Shown here: one piece after another, positions 21,182 through 33,130 of the stretch
Layout: every line of letters starts with the position of its first letter
Position numbering within the stretch: position 1 is the stretch's first letter
Source of the DNA: Apoderus coryli
Lineage: Eukaryota > Arthropoda > Insecta > Coleoptera > Attelabidae
Length of the DNA: 64,000 nt
Direction: 5' to 3'
NCBI GenBank assembly: GCA_911728435.2
Contig: OU452198.1
Coordinates: 9,644,001-9,708,000 of the forward strand
Program-made: the position numbers and the translations under genes
Notes under the pieces: generated by a model
The model's input: only the letters and a program-made list of their open reading frames with translations
Database searches by the model: none
Told to the model about the DNA's origin: nothing

Positions 21182-22046
21182 CAGTGGCGGCTTGTCCTAT
21201 GAAGCAAGTGAAGCAACCCTTCACCTAAATAATCAGTAAAATTAATAATATTTAAGTAAGTTTTCTTTATTTGGGTTGTAGGTCGTAAACAATAAAAACT
21301 CAGACAATCAATTGAAAATTATATAAAAGAAAAACAAAACACATTAAAACAGGAACATAAATTCAAAAAATTAAAATAAAAAATACAACAATCGAATTAT
21401 AATATTTGAAGACAGGTAACACTTACAATTCTTTTTTTTGAGTTTCTTTTCCAAATAAAGAAAACTTACTTAAATATTTAACAGAAGGTCAAAAAAACTT
21501 AGCAAAATTAATAATATTTAAGTATTTAATTTTATTTTATTGTGTAATTATTTTTCTCCATATAAAATTTAAACTATAAATAATTAATGTATACTTAATT
21601 TTCAACCTGCTTTACCATACAACTGTAATTTTGAATTTCGTCTTCATCTGAAGCAGGCTTTATCGTATACACCTATTTAACATACTTAATTTACATAGCT
21701 ATAGGTATTTCCCTCCTTTATTATTCGTGTAATAATAGTAAAAAATTATTTATTTCGGTCTCTCTCTTCCCTGTGTGCGACAGTTGATACCCTTGCCAGT
21801 GCTTGTGGCCTATGACAATAGCCTATTTATTTATCATACACGGTCTTATGCAGATGAAGCGTGCCTCAAAGCATTTTCATCTATAATTCAGCAACAACGG
21901 GCAACACTGCCTTCTGGCATATACCCACTATACAACCACCTATCGCTCTCCGTCTAAACATAGTTGCCAGCGTTTAATTGTACTAAGCATAGCATACGAA
22001 TCTTGCCATTAAAAAAACACTATAAGAAGCACGCTTCATATAGATG
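21182..22046. mobile_element. hAT-type fragment, CAGTGGCGGCT family
   Basis: It starts CAGTGGCGGCTTGTCC. The stretch 21775-22046 (ACGGGCAACACTGCC, GCATATACCCAC, AAGCACGCTTCA) matches 41400-41610, which runs on to an inverted terminus AGCCGCCACTG at 41626. Here the right terminus is lost. The short open frame at 21775-21957 is part of this repeat, not a gene. Confidence 0.6.
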
Positions 22047-22397
22047 CAGTAGAGATTTAATGTAAAATAAGGTTATATGACAACGCTTGGCAAGTGTTTT
22101 GTACCTATATGTCGATTATTATTTTGATTATATCTATCTCTATCACATAGTCGCAAATTTCTAGTGCTGTCACAGTTGTGCTCTGGGCTATAACTGTGCT
22201 AAAATTATTTTTATTTACTTTTCGGGAAGCTTAAAGTTTTGATTTTTGATATTTTGAATACAAATTAGTCTTTCTATTTAGTTACCTACATATTTAATTT
22301 AAGTTTTAAAATGTAAAAAAGTAGTGAACAAATTAAAAATATATACCTACCTATTTTTATAAAAATAAATGGATACCGTAAAATATTGTTTTTTAGC

Positions 22398-22526
22398 TCT
22401 CCATATCATATATGTAATATATGTATATATGGAGACTATTAGTTTCATGAAAAAAAATTTTTTTTTAATTTCACCGGAAATACTTGTTTTTGGTCATTTT
22501 ATACATAAATAAGTAGTTTTAAAAAA

Positions 22527-22557
<31 letters not shown>

Positions 22558-24245
22558 ATCCACGAAAACGCAAAAACCGCTTAACAGATTTTAACCAAAT
22601 TTGGTACAAAAATACTATTGGACATGGCAAGGAGCTGATTAGATTTTGGGAAACAATGAGCGTAGGCAAAGGGTTTAAAAGAGGGTTCAAAAATTAAAAA
22701 AATTCATAGTTGTTAAACTTATCCGAAATACTGCATAATTTTTTACGCATTTAATTGAATATAACCTAAAATATTGAACATAAAATATTAGACCACATGG
22801 GCGTTCGAAAATAGTGTAAAATGGGGTAAAAAAGATTAAAAAAAAAACGTATTTCTTAAAATTAGCAGAAATATTAACTAGTTATTTATAGTTTTGATAG
22901 AATATAACCTATAAAATGTGTTATGAATAACTTACTTTCATAGGCGTTCGTAAATAGTGGAAAAGAGGTCAAAACATAAAAAATATATATTTCCTAAACT
23001 TATTCGAAATATGGAATAATTTTTCATAGTTGTGATACAATATAAGCTAAAAAATATTCCATAAAAGAATTGGTTCACACAGGCGTTCGAAAATAGTTTA
23101 AAAAAAGGGTCAAAAACGAAAAAAAAAAACGTTTCCCAAATATACCAGAAAAATTGGCTAATTATATATAGCTTTGATATAAGATAACCTAAAAAATGCC
23201 GCATAAAATTTTTATTCACATAGGCGTTCGTAAATAGTAGAAAAAGGGGTAAAATAAAAAAAAATTAAAATGTAAAAAATTTTATATTTAACTAGATGAA
23301 TTGGTGTTAAAAATACACGACAAAAATTAATGTACCATAGGCGTCCGTGAAAATCCTATAAAAGGGTCAGAAAAAATTTGTATCCGTGATAACTCAAAAA
23401 CCACTTAACGGATTTTAACCACATTTGGTACGAAAATACTACAGGCTATTTATAGGTGGTGATTAACATTGAGCGTAGGCAAGGGGTTTAAAAAAGGGTT
23501 CAAAAATTTAAAAAATCATAGTTCTTAAACTTATCCGAAATATTGAATAATTTATTATAGTTGTGATAGAATATAACCTATAAAATGTTACATAAAAGAA
23601 TTAGTTCACACAGGCGTTCGCAGATAGTCTTAAAAAAGGGTCAAAAACGAAAAAAAAATGTTTCCCAAATATACCAGAAAAATTGGCTAATTATATATAG
23701 CTTTCATATAAGATAACCTAAAAAATGCAGCATAAAATTTTTATTTAGATAGGCGTTCGCAAATAGAAAAAAAGGGGTAAAATAAAAAAAAATTAAAATG
23801 TAAAAAATTTTATATTTAACTAGTTGAATTGTTGTTAAAAATACACGACAAAAATTAATGTTCCATAGGCGTCCCTGAAAATTCTATAAAAGGGTCAGAA
23901 AAAATTTGTATCCGTGATAACTCAAAAACCACTTAACGGATAACCTAGAACATGCAGCATAACAATTTTGTTTACATAGGCGTTCGTAAATAGTAGAAAA
24001 GGGGGCAAAATAAATTTTATAATAAAACTAAAAAAAATCAATTAATTTGCGTTCAAGAACTTGGCCTAGATCTGAAATATAAAATATCTGCGTATAAATA
24101 GTGCCTCCAAAGAGAAGAAAAAGGCACAAAACCCGATACAAAAAAAAATAGCTCATGTCTAAAACAAAACAAAAATTTATTAAATTTAGAAAAATGACAA
24201 AAAGGTGATAAAATTATTACTTTTACACTTAAATATGGAGAGCTA
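22398..24245. repeat. ~140-bp tandem array bracketed by AGCTCTCCATAT inverted ends
   Basis: GGCGTTCG-type boxes recur at 22800, 22943, 23082, 23223, 23340 (GGCGTCCG), 23613, 23752, 23868 and 23979. Spacing is mostly 139-143 bp, with 111-117-bp variants. The block 23082-23412 is repeated at 23613-23942, a higher-order period of 531 bp. The array is bracketed by AGCTCTCCATAT at 22398 and its mirror at about 24235. A (TCTG)n microsatellite sits at 22529-22557. Related single units occur at 25245-25350, 6240 and 42890. Confidence 0.7.
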
Positions 24246-24927
24246 TTCGTGCCTCGAGGGCAACAGTTTATTTAATAATATAATATATTATAATATCTCA
24301 TACTTTAATATGGAAGAAGCAAGTGGAAGTAGGACACATCAGCAGCGTAAATTATATTTACGCTGACATGAAGTAAGCGCAGTTACTATGAAAAATAATG
24401 TTTATTTTTTTATTTTAACTAAAGTTAAGTTTTTTTAATCAACACTCCTTTTAAGAACAGAAAAATCTTGTTAAAAATATACAGAAACACCTGTTCCAAA
24501 TTTGTGAAAGTGCCGTCTTGTAGACATATATCTATTAGAACCATTAAACTCTTGATTTTAAACTTTGTGTCGAAAATCAAAAGTTTTCAAAATATTTAAG
24601 AAAATAAAATTCGGCGTTTTTCACAAATCACCCTGTATTTCAGAAACTAAAAACGAATTTGCCTACATAGTAAAGAGATATTAATAGGCATCAAAAACTG
24701 CAACTTTTGTCTAATTTAACCCACTCTCTATCTTGCACGGTTTAAGAAATAGCTTGTATATTTTTTAATTTTTATATTTTAAATTGTTCTTTGGTTAATT
24801 TTATTTGATTTCTTAATAAACGTATACATATTAGTTAGTACTTTGTTTTTCAATGCGTGTGGCGGTGAAGGGGTGGGCCCAGAAATTCCTTGGAACACAG
24901 GCCCGTAACGGCATCACTACGCGCCTG

Positions 24928-25682
24928 ATACTACCGATAGATTTAAATAAATGACGCATTAAATCTTGTACTGCAAGTTCTTTCTTGGTTTATCCTGCAC
25001 ACAATTTTATACAGACGTTATTTGATTCATGAATTTTTTTTTTACGTTAACCGGAAATAAAAAAAATAACCTCAAAATGTCACATAGAAGAATTGGTTCA
25101 CACAGGGGTTGGGTTGGGTTAGTGTAAAAAGGGATCAAAATTGAAAAAAAATATATTGCCCAAACATACCAGAGAAATTGGCTAATTATATTTATATAAT
25201 TTTGATATAAGATAACCTACTAAATGCAGCAAAAAAAAATTGTACATAGGCGTTCATAAGTAGTAGAAAAAGGGTCAAAAATCAGACTGTAAAAATGATA
25301 TACTTATCCTTTTAAGTAGTTGAATTATGTATCTACCATAGGCGTGCGTGAGAAAAAACTTCCTAATGTCTACTATCAAAAAAAAATATTTTATTTGGAA
25401 ATATAGCTTGTCACCAGGAGTCTTGCGAGAAAGGTAAATAACAAAAAGATGATGACAAAAATATTACTTTTACACTTAAATATGGCGAGCTATTAGTGCC
25501 TCGAGGGCTACGTCAATTCAAAAATGCCATCAAATTTAAAAAATGTATCATTAAATGTCACTCTTTCGTCTATCCCACAAAATTTCTATTTGTTTCATAC
25601 ATGAAGTACATCAACAAAGACATGTTTCGAAAAATCAAGAAAAATAGTAAAAAAAAATATTTAATCCTAGAATGCTAGCAGG
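24928..25682. repeat. Diverged units of the GGCGTTCG repeat family
   Basis: The sequence repeats phrases of the array above (TACCAGAGAAATTGGCTAAT, ATAGGCGTTCATAAG) and ends with ATATGGCGAGCTATTAGTG. No host gene. Confidence 0.55.
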
Positions 25683-25725
25683 AAGCCTGATGATAGGAGT
25701 GTAAACTCTCGAAACATGTTTATTT
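25683..25725 (+). other. Decayed hammerhead-like motif
   Basis: CTGATGA, a short stem (GGAGT-GTAA-ACTCT), then GAAACATGTTT. The stem II closing pair is A-C and stem I does not pair, so this copy is probably inactive. Confidence 0.35.
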
Positions 25726-25956
25726 CACGAAAGTTTAATTTGAATATATTTTGTGGGCGTTGCCTTGGGTTTTAGTGGTTCTTAAAATAACATAATACCT
25801 ATTGCCAGTCCACTTTTCAGAAAAGTTTGAAATCCTCTGCTTGAATTTCGCTGTGTTTATTTTCCAATTCGTTGTGTGTCATCTTATTTTGTTTATTAGC
25901 GTCATCCTATGAGACCTTATTGACACATATATTTTATGTATATGTGTAAGTATATA

Positions 25957-28043
25957 CAGGGTGGTCCAACGAAAAGTTTGCACCTAGCTTTTCTCTTTTT
26001 TTTGTAGTCGAATGCGAAAATGCTCGGACACGTCGATTTTGCTTTTGAGGGGGACACATTTTAAACATATTTTTCGATCTGCGCCTTTAACCCCCTAGCG
26101 GGGGTGAGTAACAACCCTAAAATTTTAAATGGAAAGAGGGGTCTAATGACATATCATTTGAAAGGACACAAAATTGTCTTTCTAATGATACCCTATTTGT
26201 CGAATTTTACTAAAACAGTTAATACGAAAACGACTTTAAAGACATTAAGCCGATAATTTTGGTATTAATGAGAAATACAAATAAGTTTTAATTATTACGA
26301 CTGAAAACAACTACAATCATTTCTAAATTATTTACTTTGAAGAAAAACGGGATTTCAAAAACACTATCTTATTTATCAGAACTAAATTCCTCACTAATCG
26401 TTTGCGTTTTTTGTTGAAATAAAAACTGCAGATACGTGTAGGAAAAGAATTTACACCGTTTATTTTAGTCTTTTCATTGATTCAGTTTGGTTGCTTCTCA
26501 AGTTATTTTACTTTTACCGTACAAAATGATTTATTCCATTCTAGAACGAGTTGAAATTGTTAAACTTTATTTTCAAAATAATAGTAGTGCTAGACTTACG
26601 GCTCGCTTATTTAATGAGAGACATCCCGATAAAAATGTGAATGATGTGTACGTTGGCAAGTTAGTTAAAAAGTTTGTAGATACCGGATCTGTCTGTAATG
26701 TAAAACACCAGCCGCAGAAACCGATCAGAAATGAAGCTGTGGAAGTCGCTGTTTTAGGGCATGTTGAAATGGATCATAGTCAAAGTACCCGTCAACTAGC
26801 TGAAGCCTCAGGTGTCTCCCGTTCGTCCATAATACGAATTTTAAAAGCGTACAAATTTCATCCGTACAAAATCAAATTAGTACAGGAACTAAATGAGGAT
26901 GATCCTGATAGAAGGCTGCAATTTTGTGAAGCAATGAGCCAGCGTTTAATTGAAGATCCGCAATTATTATTTAACATTTGTTTTTCCGACGAATGCACAT
27001 TTTATTTGAATGGAGCTGTAAATAGGCACAATTGCCGTTACTGGGATGACAGTAACCCACATTTATTCCGTGAGGTTCATACCCAGTATCCTCAAAAAAT
27101 AAACGTCTGGTGTGGCATATTAGGAAATCATATTATAGGACCACTTTTTATTCCTGGAAATTTAACTGGTGAAGTGTACCTAAACATGCTTGAAGACACA
27201 ATTGATCCTTTAATAACACAAATAATAGAAGATGACCAAAATCATACTGCTGATCGGCTTTATTTCCAGCAAGATGGAGCACCTCCGCACTATGTGGCTC
27301 CTGTAAGACAGTTCTTAGATGACCGGTTCCCTGGACGGTGGATTGGAAGGAGGGGCCCAATTGAATGGCCTGCCAGGTCACCGGATTTATCGCCTTTAGA
27401 CTTTTTTCTTTGGGGGCACTTAAAAAATAAATGTTTTGCCACGAAGCCCGAGTCCATAGAAGATCTTCGCCAACGCATTACAGAAGAGTGCAGAAACATA
27501 ACACCTGATATGCTACAAAATGTTAGAAATAGATTTGAACAAAATCTGTATTATTGTATGGAATCAAATGGGTCACATTTTCAACATTTGTTAATGTAAC
27601 GTTTTAATAAATCAATTTAACAGCTTGTTTACTTTTTTTACAAAGCAATGTTAAAACTAACAAACATTGGAATGTACTAACGATTGCAGGTGTTTTCACT
27701 CGCAATAATTAAAACTTATTTGTATTTCTCATTAATACCAAAATTATCGGCTTAATGTCTTTAAAGTCGTTTTCGTATTAACTGTTTTAGTAAAATTCGA
27801 CAAATAGGGTATCATTAGAAAGACAATTTTGTGTCCTTTCAAATGATATGTCATTAGACCCCTCTTTCCATTTAAAATTTTAGGGTTGTTACTCACCCCC
27901 GCTAGGGGGTTAAAGGCGCAGATCGAAAAATATGTTTAAAATGTGTCCCCCTCAAAAGCAAAATCGACGTGTCCGAGCATTTTCGCATTCGACTACAAAA
28001 AAAAGAGAAAAGCTAGGTGCAAACTTTTCGTTGGACCACCCTG
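25957..28043 (+). mobile_element. Complete rosa-type (DD41D) mariner, copy 1
   Basis: The ends CAGGGTGGTCCAACGAAAAG and its exact mirror are flanked by TA (25955-25956, 28044-28045). The inverted repeats run about 343 bp (25957-26299 and 27701-28043) and are almost identical. One intact transposase frame lies between. The copy at 44595 differs by a few substitutions and an 11-bp deletion, which indicates recent mobility. Confidence 0.95.
26526..27599 (+). CDS. Mariner transposase, DD41D (rosa lineage), intact
   Basis: A 357-residue frame starting at the ATG MIYSILERVEIVKLYF; the frame is open 13 codons further upstream but from a TTG. The N-terminal helix-turn-helix is at about residues 5-110 (STRQLAEASGVSRSSIIRIL). 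Catalytic residues are Asp155 (FSDECTF), Asp250 (FQQDGAPPHY) and Asp292 (LSPLDFFLWG), with 41 residues between the last two. That spacing defines the DD41D group. INVWCGILGN, PGNLTGEVYL and GRWIGRRGPIEWPARSPDL are all present. From family knowledge the enzyme cuts at the terminal inverted repeats and inserts at TA. Nothing in the frame is broken. Confidence 0.93.
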   Translation: MIYSILERVEIVKLYFQNNSSARLTARLFNERHPDKNVNDVYVGKLVKKFVDTGSVCNVKHQPQKPIRNEAVEVAVLGHVEMDHSQSTRQLAEASGVSRSSIIRILKAYKFHPYKIKLVQELNEDDPDRRLQFCEAMSQRLIEDPQLLFNICFSDECTFYLNGAVNRHNCRYWDDSNPHLFREVHTQYPQKINVWCGILGNHIIGPLFIPGNLTGEVYLNMLEDTIDPLITQIIEDDQNHTADRLYFQQDGAPPHYVAPVRQFLDDRFPGRWIGRRGPIEWPARSPDLSPLDFFLWGHLKNKCFATKPESIEDLRQRITEECRNITPDMLQNVRNRFEQNLYYCMESNGSHFQHLLM

Positions 28044-28369
28044 TATACCTACCTATGTCTATGTAATAATAATTGAGTTTTACTGTATAATTCTCCGACT
28101 TTCTACGTAAATATGCTTTGATTCGCAGAATAAAACACACATACACATTGGACAGTAAGAACATTTTCCACACATCCTGTTATTCAGACAATCTTTTCTG
28201 TACTATTTGTAAATTTAGATGCATCTAGCGTCTATATGTACTTATATGTGTATGTAAATCATTTGTTTATGTTTATCTTTAGTTACTATTTTCTTTCATT
28301 ATGTAATCAACAAAATTACCAGTATTAATGATTGTATTTCGGAAATATTTTGAGATAAAGACGGATATA

Positions 28370-28800
28370 ATCATTTTGAAGTCACTCGAGACGATTAAGG
28401 CCATTTCTGTGTGTCTATATGTCTCTTCCTCGATAGCGCATAAACTCTTCAACCAATTGAGCTAAATTTTCAAATATGAGTTTGGGCTAATCCTAGCATG
28501 AAGCCATTAGATTTTGGTTGAAATCGCTTAAGCCCTGTGATAGGGGTGGACACAACCACTAAATTTTCCTATATCAGTAGGGTCGAGTGATTTTTTTATC
28601 TGCTTTACAGCGATAGGTTACTTTTGATATTTCCCTCCATAATTCTCGAGAAAATTGCGTTTAAAATTTCACCAGCTAGGTAGATGGAACATAAACTCTT
28701 AATAGAATATCTAATGAAGTAATTTAATAAGGATTTTTGGGGTTATTGAGAGAACGTATGCTTTGCATGCGGAAGGTCCTGGGTCTGATAGTGGGAACTA
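28370..28800 (+). repeat. tRNA-tailed dispersed repeat, copy A
   Basis: Body phrases (TCGATAGCGCATAAACTCTTC, AATTGAGCTAAATTTTCA, AAAGTAACCTAT reversed) match 46713-47200 in inverted orientation. At the right end GCATGCGGAAGGTCCTGGGT resembles the anticodon and T arms of a tRNA on the plus strand, less well kept than at 46720. No protein. Confidence 0.55.
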
Positions 28801-28959
28801 AATTTAATTTAATGATTTAGTTTGTTTAGAATTCTTAAAGAGAGAGTTTGAGACCTTAATTTTACAACTTTTTAAAATGCCTAAGGTGCGAAGGAATGCA
28901 ATTCATAGACAACTTAGTGAGTTTGATAGAGGCCGGATATGTGGCTGGACTTTCATATC

Positions 28960-29190
28960 GTGACATTGCTATCAGAGTTAACAGAAGCGTAGTTACGAGC
29001 CTCATCTTTAGTTCGGAATGTATGGCAGAGTATTTTGTACAAGTAAATGGACTGGAGTGTTAGCAAACCATGCCTTTTGAAAATCTCTCTACAAGTACCA
29101 TTGTAAGATATGCCCAAGATGACCCGAATTGCACGCTTTTGCAAAACAAAGCACTGAAAAAAATATTGTCCGTAAAACCAATGAATGGTT
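28960..29190 (-). pseudogene. LINE RT C-terminal fragment
   Basis: Minus-strand residues VLQKRAIRVILGISYNGTCR and IFKRHGLLTLQSIYLYKIL match the conserved block near the C-terminus of CR1/Jockey-type reverse transcriptases. The flanks do not continue the domain. Confidence 0.7.
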
Positions 29191-29800
29191 GTCATCAATA
29201 TTTTGACCATTAATATTATGAATTGGTCACTGTTACAATGAATTTTGATCATAAATTAATAATTTCATACATAGAAACAATGTACGATGAAACATTAATC
29301 AATAAATGCAAGACATCGAAAATTTATGTTTTTTTTTTATCAATATAATGTCACTGTTTATTGCTTCAATATTATAAATTTATTAATTTATGCTCTTCGC
29401 CTTTAACACAATAATTTGTAAATCATACACCTATGAACAGCGAACATAAAACCTAATAAACGATCATCGTTGATTCAATGGATGCTAAGCATTAATTTTA
29501 CGAACCTAACCGTTAAATTCTGAATAACGCGCGCAAATCAATGCACCCGGACCATAGACTGAATACTCAAAACATTGACATTATGACATACTCATAGACT
29601 TTTTGTTTACGCGTCCTTTTTGTTTTGTTTAGTTAAATGTATACAGTTGAAAAGTGAAGTGTGTTCCTAAATCTATTTTTAAAATTTGTTCCCAAATAAT
29701 ACAACAAATGTAGAAATATAAGTAATCCTTTTATATAAGTACCATTTAGTAAAGTACAAAACTAAAGTCAGTTTAAAACACAGTGCGGTATTCCTTTGTA
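29191..29800. other. No gene seen
   Basis: AT-rich sequence with scattered TTAAT/ATTAA phrases that may be LINE untranslated sequence. Confidence 0.4.
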
Positions 29801-30040
29801 ATGTTGAATCCCGCCGATACGAGGGAAGAAATTTTATGGGCTCTTCATGGATATTTAGTGCTATCCGCTAAGCTATGTTCCAAAGGTGCCAGTGGAAAGA
29901 TAAGCCATTTAAAGTCCACAATAAAAGACTCTCAAGAATCTTTTTTATTTTGTGCTAAAACAGTTCAAGAAATAGAAGAACATATAATAAACCTTAAAGG
30001 AAGAAAATCTGCAATTCAACCGTACTTATGGGTTCTATAA
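29801..30040 (+). CDS. Unrecognised 79-residue open frame
   Basis: From the ATG at 29801 the frame encodes MLNPADTREEILWALHGYLV, then LCSKGASGKISHLKSTIKDS and EIEEHIINLKGRKSAIQPYL. It opens further upstream but only from GTG. Composition is protein-like (balanced charges, a likely helix at EIEEHIINLK). I do not recognise the family. It could be one exon of a host gene or a piece of a transposon protein; a LINE tail follows within 60 bases on the other strand. A GTR-like splice donor is not obvious at its end because a stop follows VL. Confidence 0.3.
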   Translation: MLNPADTREEILWALHGYLVLSAKLCSKGASGKISHLKSTIKDSQESFLFCAKTVQEIEEHIINLKGRKSAIQPYLWVL

Positions 30041-30089
30041 GTCTATTCTAAAGGCGCACACTGTTTACTTAAAAACCTGTTATTTTGAT

Positions 30090-31130
30090 TAATAATAATA
30101 ATATAATAAATTACTTTATTGAGAACAGAAAAGTTACACAAAAGGCGAAGTCGATGCACAGCCTCCTAGCTTAACATATTAGCAATAATAAAAATAACTG
30201 CATAATAATAACAACAACAAAAACCCTGATACATAAAAAAGGCAATGATTCCTGGATGCCCGGCGGCACTACGCAATATCCTGGGCCCAGACACTGCCAT
30301 TCCCAAAATGACAACCTAACTTCTATCATTCACATATGTTCCGAGTAGAGACACAGCAGACTCTCCAAAGCCCAGGTAACCCACAATGGCCAGCAACAAA
30401 CCATGACCAATGCGGTCAAATGCCCCTTGCGTAGTCCAACAGCAGCAATGCGGTCAATCGACCCTGATCTACCGCCCCCAATGCATCATCCAGTATTTTA
30501 AGTCATGTCGTTGAGCAACTGTGACCCTGACGGAACCCAGACTGGACCTCCAACAACCACCCATGCCCATCAAGATATGTTTTCATTTGATTGCAGATCA
30601 CTCTCTCAATAACCTTGGAGATCGCTGGGAGTATATTAATCGGTCTATAAGATCCTTAAATGTTGATGGAGTTTTAGTTTTGGGATTGGAATGACATTGG
30701 CTTCTTTCCAACATGTTGGGAAGTTCCTCGTTTCTATATAGTAATTAACTAGATGCTGTATAAAGGGCATTATAAACGAACAACTACTATCAATACTGAT
30801 CATGTCACTGCCTACAGCATTTGACTTAATCCCAAGCAATGCATCAAGTATCTCCCCATGATCCACCATTGTAAATTCAAAGTTAATATCAGGCCTAATT
30901 TTATTACCTAAGTAAAAATTGATTGTTCCTGGGTCCGGATTGTTGGTAGAAGTGGCCACAAAAAAATCATTAATATTATCAACATTATGAATAAAAGACG
31001 GTATTGTGATATTTTCCCTTGCATAAATGTTTAGATCTCGTAATAATTTCCAATTTTGTTTAGAAGACTTTCCGCGGACTTTAGTTTCCAAATATAGTTT
31101 TTTCTCCCTTTTCACCTCAGACGACAGACG
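30090..31130 (-). pseudogene. LINE with internal deletion and (ATT)n tail
   Basis: On the minus strand 31115-30645 reads KSSKQNWKLLRDLNIYAR, IRPDINFEFTMVDHGEILD, VGSDMISIDSSCSFIMPFI and NFPTCWKEANVIPIPK, the entry into the RT domain. The palm continues across frameshifts (INILPAISKVIERVICNQMK; SGFRQGHSCSTT) to about 30360, then skips to a 3' end with CTCAATAAAG and an ATT-rich tail near 30090. Confidence 0.75.
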
Positions 31131-31424
31131 AATCTGACATGTTTAGCATTTAATATTAACTAAATTAAAAATAAAGCCTTTAGATTTCGAGTGTCGTACA
31201 AATATGATTTAATTTATTTACAAAGCAGGTGCATCAAATCGATGGACGTACAGCAAGATAATTTTGAGTCTTATTTCGGCTTTTAAATTCTCTAACCATT
31301 GGTACTAGTATATTTGAACCATACTGCACTTTGCAGTAACATAATACACATGTACCTATATGCTCGCGATTATTGATTGAATACAGAACAATAATCTCAA
31401 TCTTTCGTAATAATAATTTCCGGC

Positions 31425-31760
31425 GAACACAATTACGTAAAACAATTATTATAACCCAATGTAATAATCAGCTAACATTGGTTTTACGTACAAAAGTCAT
31501 AGATTCATGTTTCTCGTTCGTAACATTAATAACCTTCAGACATCGGTTTAATGTACAAAAGTCATAGATTAATGTTCATCGTTCGTAAAATTAATAACCA
31601 GCTAACATCGGTTTTACGTATTTGAGACATAAACTAATCTTCATCGTTCGTAACATTAACAACCTGGTAACATCGTTTTAACGTACAGGAGTTATAAATT
31701 AATGTCCTTCATTCATCATTCATAAGATCAATAACCGGCGAGCATAAATTTATGTTCTTG
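31425..31760. repeat. 65-bp minisatellite, about five units
   Basis: Exact 65-bp units occur at 31491-31555, 31556-31620 and 31621-31685, with diverged units on both sides. The core phrase is ATCGTTCGTAACATTAATAA followed by AACATCGGTTTTACGTA. Confidence 0.8.
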
Positions 31761-31949
31761 ATTTATTAATTCAACGTACAGAATTCGCTACCGAATTTAT
31801 GTACGAACGTTCATTGTATTAATGTCACCCATCATCGGCTCAAATTTAATGTTGACGTTCATTGATTTGAAGCACTTTTTTATTAATATCACGTACCTTT
31901 TCGGTTCAGTGAGACTTTGCGCATCTCTGTGCCTCTACCCCAGACCATT

Positions 31950-33130
31950 ATGTTATACGCTACTGTCGAGTAAATTAAGGCATAGTAAATTGAAAGCAGT
32001 GATTTTTGGTTCATAAAACTTTTTAGGGAATATAAAATAAATAGATATATGTCTATTCAGTTTACTACAAATGTTGTCAATCTGATGAATCCAGCTCAAG
32101 TCCACGGTCACCCCCAACAACCTAGTTTCCGCTGAAAAGACTAAACTGATGCCCTCAATTTTAGCGTTAAAATTTAAGATTTCCCGTCCGCTGAAGTTCA
32201 AAGCGACTGTCTTGCTATAATTAATCATTAAGTGGTTTATGTGACACCATAGTTGAAATTCACCGAGTCACGTTAACATTGTGCTTTAGAGTCTCGAGAT
32301 CGCTGTCATACAGCAAGAGGGTGGTATCGTCAGCATACATATATATTGAGCCGTTTGTGATATTTAGAGATTAGATCATTGACATAGAGAAGGAAAAGAA
32401 GTGGTCCCAGGATACTACCCAGGGGGTACCTATATCAATGCTGTTGAAATCCGATAAAGTAGATTCAATCCTTAATGTTATCTTTCGGCCAGTTAAATAC
32501 GATTTTATCCAGGCATTAATTGGACCACGTATCCCGATGTTTTTAAGCTTGTTCCATAAAAAGTCCTTATCGACATCAAACGCGTTCGACAGGTCTAATA
32601 AAAATGCGATGACATATGAAGCCTCATTAACTAATCCATATATATTCTGAACGAAGTCGCTGGTGCATGTTTCAGTCGAGAATCCCCTCCTGAATCCATG
32701 TCGACATTTACTTAAGACCTCACAATGATTCAGAAAACCGTATATTCTCTCCGCCACCACCTTCTCCATCACCTTTGATACAGTACTCAGCAGGGCTATT
32801 GGTCTGTAGTTCTCTATAGCTGTATGACTTCCCTTTATTTCGTGAATTCGAATAATGATTGAGCCTTAAGTTGATCAGGGAAGATGCCGCAGTTCACTGA
32901 CATATTGGTCAACACAGCAATAATAGGAACAAAACCACGACAGATTTTTTCAGCAGCTTTATGGGTATGCACTCGATACCGGTCGATTTTTTCTGTGGCA
33001 GTGTCCTAATTATTTTGGAAACTTCCTCCGCAGAGACGGGACGAAAAAACATGCTTCTAGAATTGACTGGACCAACTGTACACGACGCAGATAGACTTCC
33101 ATTGAAATAGTGGAACCTCATCTAATTCCC
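31950..33130 (-). pseudogene. LINE reverse-transcriptase pseudogene (CR1/Jockey-like)
   Basis: Read on the minus strand the domain runs in order: FRPVSAEEVSKIIRTLPQKK and STGIECIPIKLLKKS (33121-32909), VVAERIYGFLNHCEVLSKCR, HGFRRGFSTETCTSDF and FLLDLSNAFD (32772-32371), the catalytic YADDTTLLLYDSDLETLKHN (32337-32270), then NFSGREILNFNAKIEGISL and LLGVTVDLSWIHQIDNIC (32228-31953). At least three frameshifts or stops break it. Confidence 0.85.

Larger units (their letters stand above)
20874..24927. mobile_element. Region bracketed by hAT-type termini, with nested elements
   Basis: The left end CAGGCGCGTAGTGA is perfectly mirrored at 24914-24927, and both sides continue with related GGGCCC-containing sequence. 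No 8-bp target duplication and no transposase are visible. The interior is filled by another hAT-type fragment (21182-22046) and a tandem-repeat element (22398-24245). It may be one non-autonomous element swollen by insertions, or two unrelated ends. Confidence 0.5.

Noticed and set aside
21775..21957. Small open frame (60 codons) as a gene
   Set aside because: The sequence is collinear with the hAT-type repeat at 41400-41610, where the frame is broken.
22529..22557. CRISPR-like or regulatory array
   Set aside because: It is a plain (TCTG)n microsatellite; CRISPR arrays are not expected in this eukaryotic sequence, and the ~140-bp units have no unique spacers.
27148..27499. Minus-strand frames inside the mariner (also at 45775-46126)
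   Set aside because: Shadows of the transposase gene on the opposite strand.
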